A DNA stretch of 64,000 nucleotides. Source: Maribacter sp. GTDB taxonomy: Bacteria; Bacteroidota; Bacteroidia; Flavobacteriales; Flavobacteriaceae. Positions 60,929 to 64,000 of the stretch are shown here, piece after piece; position 1 is the first letter of the stretch, and every line of letters starts with the position of its first letter. The notes below the pieces were generated by a model. The model made no database searches. It saw only the letters and a program-made list of their open reading frames with translations, and was not told where the DNA came from. The translations under genes were made by a program, and so were the position numbers. The stretch is from contig DRFI01000011.1 of NCBI GenBank assembly GCA_011050675.1, positions 1 through 64,000 on the forward strand, read 5' to 3'.

Positions 60929-61465
60929 TTAGTTCATTACCGGTGGTGCCAAAGAATAGCCCCAGGCTTCCATAAGACTTAGCTTGTCGAAAAAGGCTAT
61001 TTCATGGATTATTTTATTATCGTTATTGAATGTAAGAATACTGAACCCATTTATCTGTCCCACTTTTCCGGTTGGCGGTATTTCTCCAAACATACCAGTG
61101 TTAGTTCCGGTAGCCTCCCAATTAACATACGTTCTATTTTCGACTACAATTATTTCTTTATCTACAATTTTAAGGTCTGGCATAACCTTGTACCAAAAAT
61201 GCATTGAATTAAATAGTTGGTGCTGGGAGAAAGAAATATTATCACCATTAACGTTACGTACAATTTCTTGTATGGTGATAGATTGCTGAAGCAACGTGTC
61301 ATACTCGCTCCATGCATTTATATAATCCTTCGTATTTTTCTTTAGGGTGTTGTTGCTATCGTTGATTGTGGTTGATGTATTCTTGTTCCTAATAGTTTCT
61401 TTATCTCTACATGCTATTATTACTACTAATACTATAGCGAACAAAGTTATGCTGAGAGTTTTCAT
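60929..61465 (-). CDS. SnoaL-like polyketide cyclase-family lipoprotein
   Basis: The start at 61465 is used (MKTLSITLFAIVLVVIIAC, a lipoprotein signal with Cys19); the longer frame adds eight residues. The 178-residue product has a SnoaL-like domain of the ester cyclase type: NAWSEYDTLLQQSITIQEIV, FNSMHFWYKVMPDLKIVDKEI, RTYVNWEATGTNTGMFGEIPPTG (shown by landmarks) and IIHEIAFFDKLSLMEAWGY. The NWEATGTNTG turn and IPPTGK are characteristic of the SnoaL/ester cyclase family. Function unknown; lipid-anchored outside the cytoplasm. Confidence 0.82.
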   Translation of the reverse strand: MKTLSITLFAIVLVVIIACRDKETIRNKNTSTTINDSNNTLKKNTKDYINAWSEYDTLLQQSITIQEIVRNVNGDNISFSQHQLFNSMHFWYKVMPDLKIVDKEIIVVENRTYVNWEATGTNTGMFGEIPPTGKVGQINGFSILTFNNDNKIIHEIAFFDKLSLMEAWGYSLAPPVMN

Positions 61466-61653
61466 GTCAGAGGATTTTGGAGGTTCCACATTACCTTAAC
61501 TAAGCTATAAATTCTTGAATATTAAATTTTAAAAGGATGAATTCATTTGTCTATTGTCCGAATAATGATAATTTTTGATCAAGGAAAACACTGTGAAGAT
61601 TGTTGTACATTTAATGAAAACTCATTTTCCCTAGGTGAGAACTAACTTGTAAA

Positions 61654-63612
61654 ATGAGAGTCAACTATCAAAAAATATACTATTTAATTCTGTTATGTTT
61701 TTTAGGACAGCTTTTTGGCTATGGGCAAATAGTAGATTTAACAAGCGAACAGCCTTATAAAAAAGTATTTGTTGAAACAGATAACTTCGGTGCTTCTTAC
61801 CTAGATACTTTAGAGCAAAATTACAACAGGGTCAAGATTGATACGGTCAAGTTTTCTATGCTTAATGATCTGGCCTATTATTGGCATACTAGAAACTTAA
61901 ATAAAGCATTGGTGTTTACAAAGATTGGGTTGGACTGTACAGTAGAAACCGATTCCTTGTGGCATGGTAGGTTTCAAATTACGCAAGGAGCTATTCTTTT
62001 GCGAATGGAAAAACTAGATATCGCGCAAACAGTACTAGAGTTGGCAAAAACAAAAGTTGACCAATCAGATTTAGCATTTCTAAATACTCAATTAGGCTAT
62101 GTATATGAACGTAAAAGCCAACTTGATAAAGCAGCCGATTATGCCTTGATATCAATTGAATTGGGTCAAGAAAATAATGACACTAAGGCAATAGCTATGG
62201 GGTATAGCGATATAAGTAATCTATTTTGGAAACAAGGTAAATTTGAGTCGGGTTTGGAATATGGGCTTCGTTCTTTAGCACTTTTTGAAGCTTGGGGTTT
62301 CACTGATTTGGATTATGATTTTACCCTATATATTACAGGAAATAATTATTTGGCTTTAGGCAATTACGAAAAGGCCCGCAAGTATTATGAACAATCAATT
62401 ATAATTGGCGAGCGATACGGGTTTTACAACAATTTAAGTGATGTTTATATTTCATTAGTAGACCTTTATACTTACTTAGGCGAATTTGAAAATGCCAACG
62501 AAGCAGGTGAAAATGCTGTTAAGTATGCAGAACTTCTAGATAACAATTTTATGATAATGCGTTCTTGGTTAGCTGTAGCGAAAATGCAGAATAAACGAGG
62601 AAATTATTTAGAGGCTATTAACGGACTCAACAAATCAATTAGAATAGCAACGGAAGACTTTGGTGATGCCTACTATTTGGGCGATGCCTATAAAGAATTA
62701 GGTAACGCATATGCCGGGGAACAAGAATATAAAAAAGCCTTTAATGCATTTGCTAAATATGATTCTTTAAAAAACGAAGTGTTTACCGCAGAAGCGGATC
62801 AACGAATATCACAACTAAGAACGGAATTTGATGTTGCTAAAAAAGAGAATACAATTGCGCTACAAGAAATTCAAATTAAGAAGCAGCAAACACGACAGCA
62901 CCTCATAATCATTATTACATTTTTATTATTACTTCTATTAGTTTTAGCTTATAAGGCAATCTCTAATAATGTCAAGAAGAACAAACTTTTACAAAGTAAA
63001 AATGCCGAAAAAGAATTTCTGTTGAAGGAAATACATCATCGGGTAAAGAACAATTTAGAAATTGTTTCTAGTCTATTATCGCTACAGGCATCATTAATTA
63101 CAGATCCAAAAATTTTGGATGCAATGGAGCAAAGTCAGCATCGAATTCATAGTATGGGTATGATTCATCAAAAATTATACTTGGGCGAAAAATTGGCTAC
63201 TATTGAAATGAAAGATTATTTTAATAATTTAAGTGATTATATCATACATTCATTTGGTAAGAATGAACAGATAACTGTCAATATTGAGATGAAAGAACTT
63301 GAATTAGATGTAGACTTGGCAATACCTATAGGTTTGATTGTTAATGAGTTGATTACTAATTCTTTAAAATATGCTTTTCCGGCTGATAGAAAAGGTAATA
63401 TTGTTTTATCACTAATAAAAAAGAAAGAATTACTGGTTTTAGAAGTTAGTGACAATGGTATTGGTATGTATCATAATAGCCAAAAGAGCGGAACAGGTTT
63501 TGGAACACATTTGGTTAATTTGTTGGTAAAACAATTAGACGGAAAGATGGAGCTTTTGACCAACCTAGGAACCACCGTTCACATCCAATTTCAAAATATA
63601 AAAGCTGCCTGA
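61654..63612 (+). CDS. TPR sensor histidine kinase of the HisKA_2 type
   Basis: A 652-residue kinase with a signal peptide (cut near LFGYGQ, residue 24), TPR repeats in the periplasm (about 90-370: WHTRNLNKALVFTKIGL, LGNYEKARKYYEQSIIIG), a coiled segment, a membrane helix at about 417-435 (IIITFLLLLLLVLAY) and a HisKA_2 phosphoacceptor region with His461/His462 (EIHHRVKNNLEIVSSLLSLQ). The HATPase follows (LIVNELITNSLKYAF, ILEVSDNGIGM, GFGTHLV). These kinases lack the usual HisKA dimer and pass phosphate to a linked response regulator. The stop codon overlaps the next ATG (TGATG), so the pair is one operon. Confidence 0.93.
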   Translation: MRVNYQKIYYLILLCFLGQLFGYGQIVDLTSEQPYKKVFVETDNFGASYLDTLEQNYNRVKIDTVKFSMLNDLAYYWHTRNLNKALVFTKIGLDCTVETDSLWHGRFQITQGAILLRMEKLDIAQTVLELAKTKVDQSDLAFLNTQLGYVYERKSQLDKAADYALISIELGQENNDTKAIAMGYSDISNLFWKQGKFESGLEYGLRSLALFEAWGFTDLDYDFTLYITGNNYLALGNYEKARKYYEQSIIIGERYGFYNNLSDVYISLVDLYTYLGEFENANEAGENAVKYAELLDNNFMIMRSWLAVAKMQNKRGNYLEAINGLNKSIRIATEDFGDAYYLGDAYKELGNAYAGEQEYKKAFNAFAKYDSLKNEVFTAEADQRISQLRTEFDVAKKENTIALQEIQIKKQQTRQHLIIIITFLLLLLLVLAYKAISNNVKKNKLLQSKNAEKEFLLKEIHHRVKNNLEIVSSLLSLQASLITDPKILDAMEQSQHRIHSMGMIHQKLYLGEKLATIEMKDYFNNLSDYIIHSFGKNEQITVNIEMKELELDVDLAIPIGLIVNELITNSLKYAFPADRKGNIVLSLIKKKELLVLEVSDNGIGMYHNSQKSGTGFGTHLVNLLVKQLDGKMELLTNLGTTVHIQFQNIKAA

Positions 63613-64000
63613 TGAAGAATAGCCCGATTAAAGTATTAATAGTTGAGGATGATATGATTATTGCGGCCAATCTTTCTATTCAATTAACCAGTTTGGGTTA
63701 TGAGGTTACAGGCATATTGCCAAGGGGAGAAGAGGCTATAATTCATGTTAGGGAACAAGCTCCTCAAATTATTTTAATGGATATTAATCTAAAAGGAAAC
63801 CTTAATGGAATTGCTACGGCGAAGGCAATACTCAAAGAAAAGAATATTGCTATAATTTACTTAACGGCAAATAGTGATGATGCTACATTTGAATTGGCCA
63901 AAGAAACACAACCGAAAGCTTTTATAGCCAAACCGTTTAATAAGTTAAGTTTAGAGCGCACCATTTCATTAGTTGTTGAACAATTAAAAGATGTAAGCGA
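63612..64000 (+). CDS. Response regulator receiver protein (cut by window edge)
   Basis: Starts at ATG 63612 sharing one base with the kinase stop. The visible 129 codons form a receiver domain: VLIVEDDMIIAANLSIQL with the acidic pocket, phosphoacceptor Asp57 (LMDINLKGNLNG), YLTANSDD, and the switch lysine in AKPFNK. The frame is still open at base 64000; the output domain, probably LytTR or a stand-alone receiver in this kinase type, is not visible. Confidence 0.93.
   Translation, partial: MKNSPIKVLIVEDDMIIAANLSIQLTSLGYEVTGILPRGEEAIIHVREQAPQIILMDINLKGNLNGIATAKAILKEKNIAIIYLTANSDDATFELAKETQPKAFIAKPFNKLSLERTISLVVEQLKDVS

Noticed and set aside
1..64000. CRISPR array, tRNA or phage module
   Set aside because: No evenly spaced direct repeats, cloverleaf-like tRNA sequence or phage structural genes were seen.

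Overview
The window is AT-rich and comes from a marine-type Flavobacteriaceae (Bacteroidetes) chromosome, in the broad Maribacter/Zobellia/Cellulophaga neighbourhood; genus is not resolvable by eye. Supporting signs are the many short lipoprotein signal peptides ending in SC/NC/GC, a TAnnTTTG-type -7 box with upstream TTG before trxB, families concentrated in this phylum (DUF6090, DUF2141, DUF4870, DUF2807, HTCS-like hybrid kinase, tricorn-like S41 peptidase, DUF2461), weak Shine-Dalgarno sequences and dense strand-switching operons. No tRNA, rRNA, CRISPR array, phage module or intact insertion sequence is visible.

Region 1 (1-5.7 kb) looks accessory: one-gene units separated by structured non-coding spacers, with a DUF6090 protein, an alpha/beta hydrolase, a spheroidene-monooxygenase-like protein coupled to an unknown gene, and small hypotheticals. 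Region 2 (5.7-11.9 kb) is a run of plus-strand exported or hydrolytic enzymes: alpha/beta hydrolase with TPRs, PqqB-like metallo-beta-lactamase-fold lipoprotein, M20 amidohydrolase, and a sulfatase lipoprotein followed by a formylglycine-generating-enzyme lipoprotein with both catalytic cysteines. Region 3 (11.9-23.5 kb) is mostly conserved flavobacterial genes: LytTR regulator, trxB, an oxoamine-synthase-like enzyme coupled to a dipeptide epimerase, and a DUF4870-PadR-PspC-DUF2807 envelope module with a palindromic operator overlapping its promoter.

Region 4 (23.5-31.8 kb) begins with an 860-base gap holding a long imperfect palindrome and a decayed type IX secretion sorting-domain remnant. 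A hybrid two-component regulator, a collagen-like lipoprotein, a kelch-propeller lipoprotein, an MddA-like methyltransferase and a beta-barrel protein follow. Region 5 (31.8-44.5 kb) carries M81 and amidohydrolase-family exported enzymes, nudK, an MsrA-like protein, a PBP4-type D-Ala-D-Ala peptidase, oxyR with both redox cysteines, DoxX, a zinc alcohol dehydrogenase, CIA30, PaiB and a haloperoxidase-type hydrolase. Region 6 (44.5-55.4 kb) is rich in exported peptidases: S9, M19, S41/tricorn-like and M28, fitting a lifestyle based on protein and peptide degradation.

Region 7 (55.5-61.5 kb) is the least ordinary neighbourhood: a SAM O-methyltransferase, a lipidated RidA-like protein lacking the usual arginine, four separate NTF2/SnoaL-fold proteins (three exported, one with two tandem domains), and an S51 peptidase, all on the minus strand, with a pseudogene carrying two in-frame stops at its edge. 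Region 8 (61.6-64 kb) is a TPR histidine kinase of the HisKA_2 type overlapping a response regulator cut by the window edge.

All names rest on reading motifs and overall family resemblance by eye; no database search was run.
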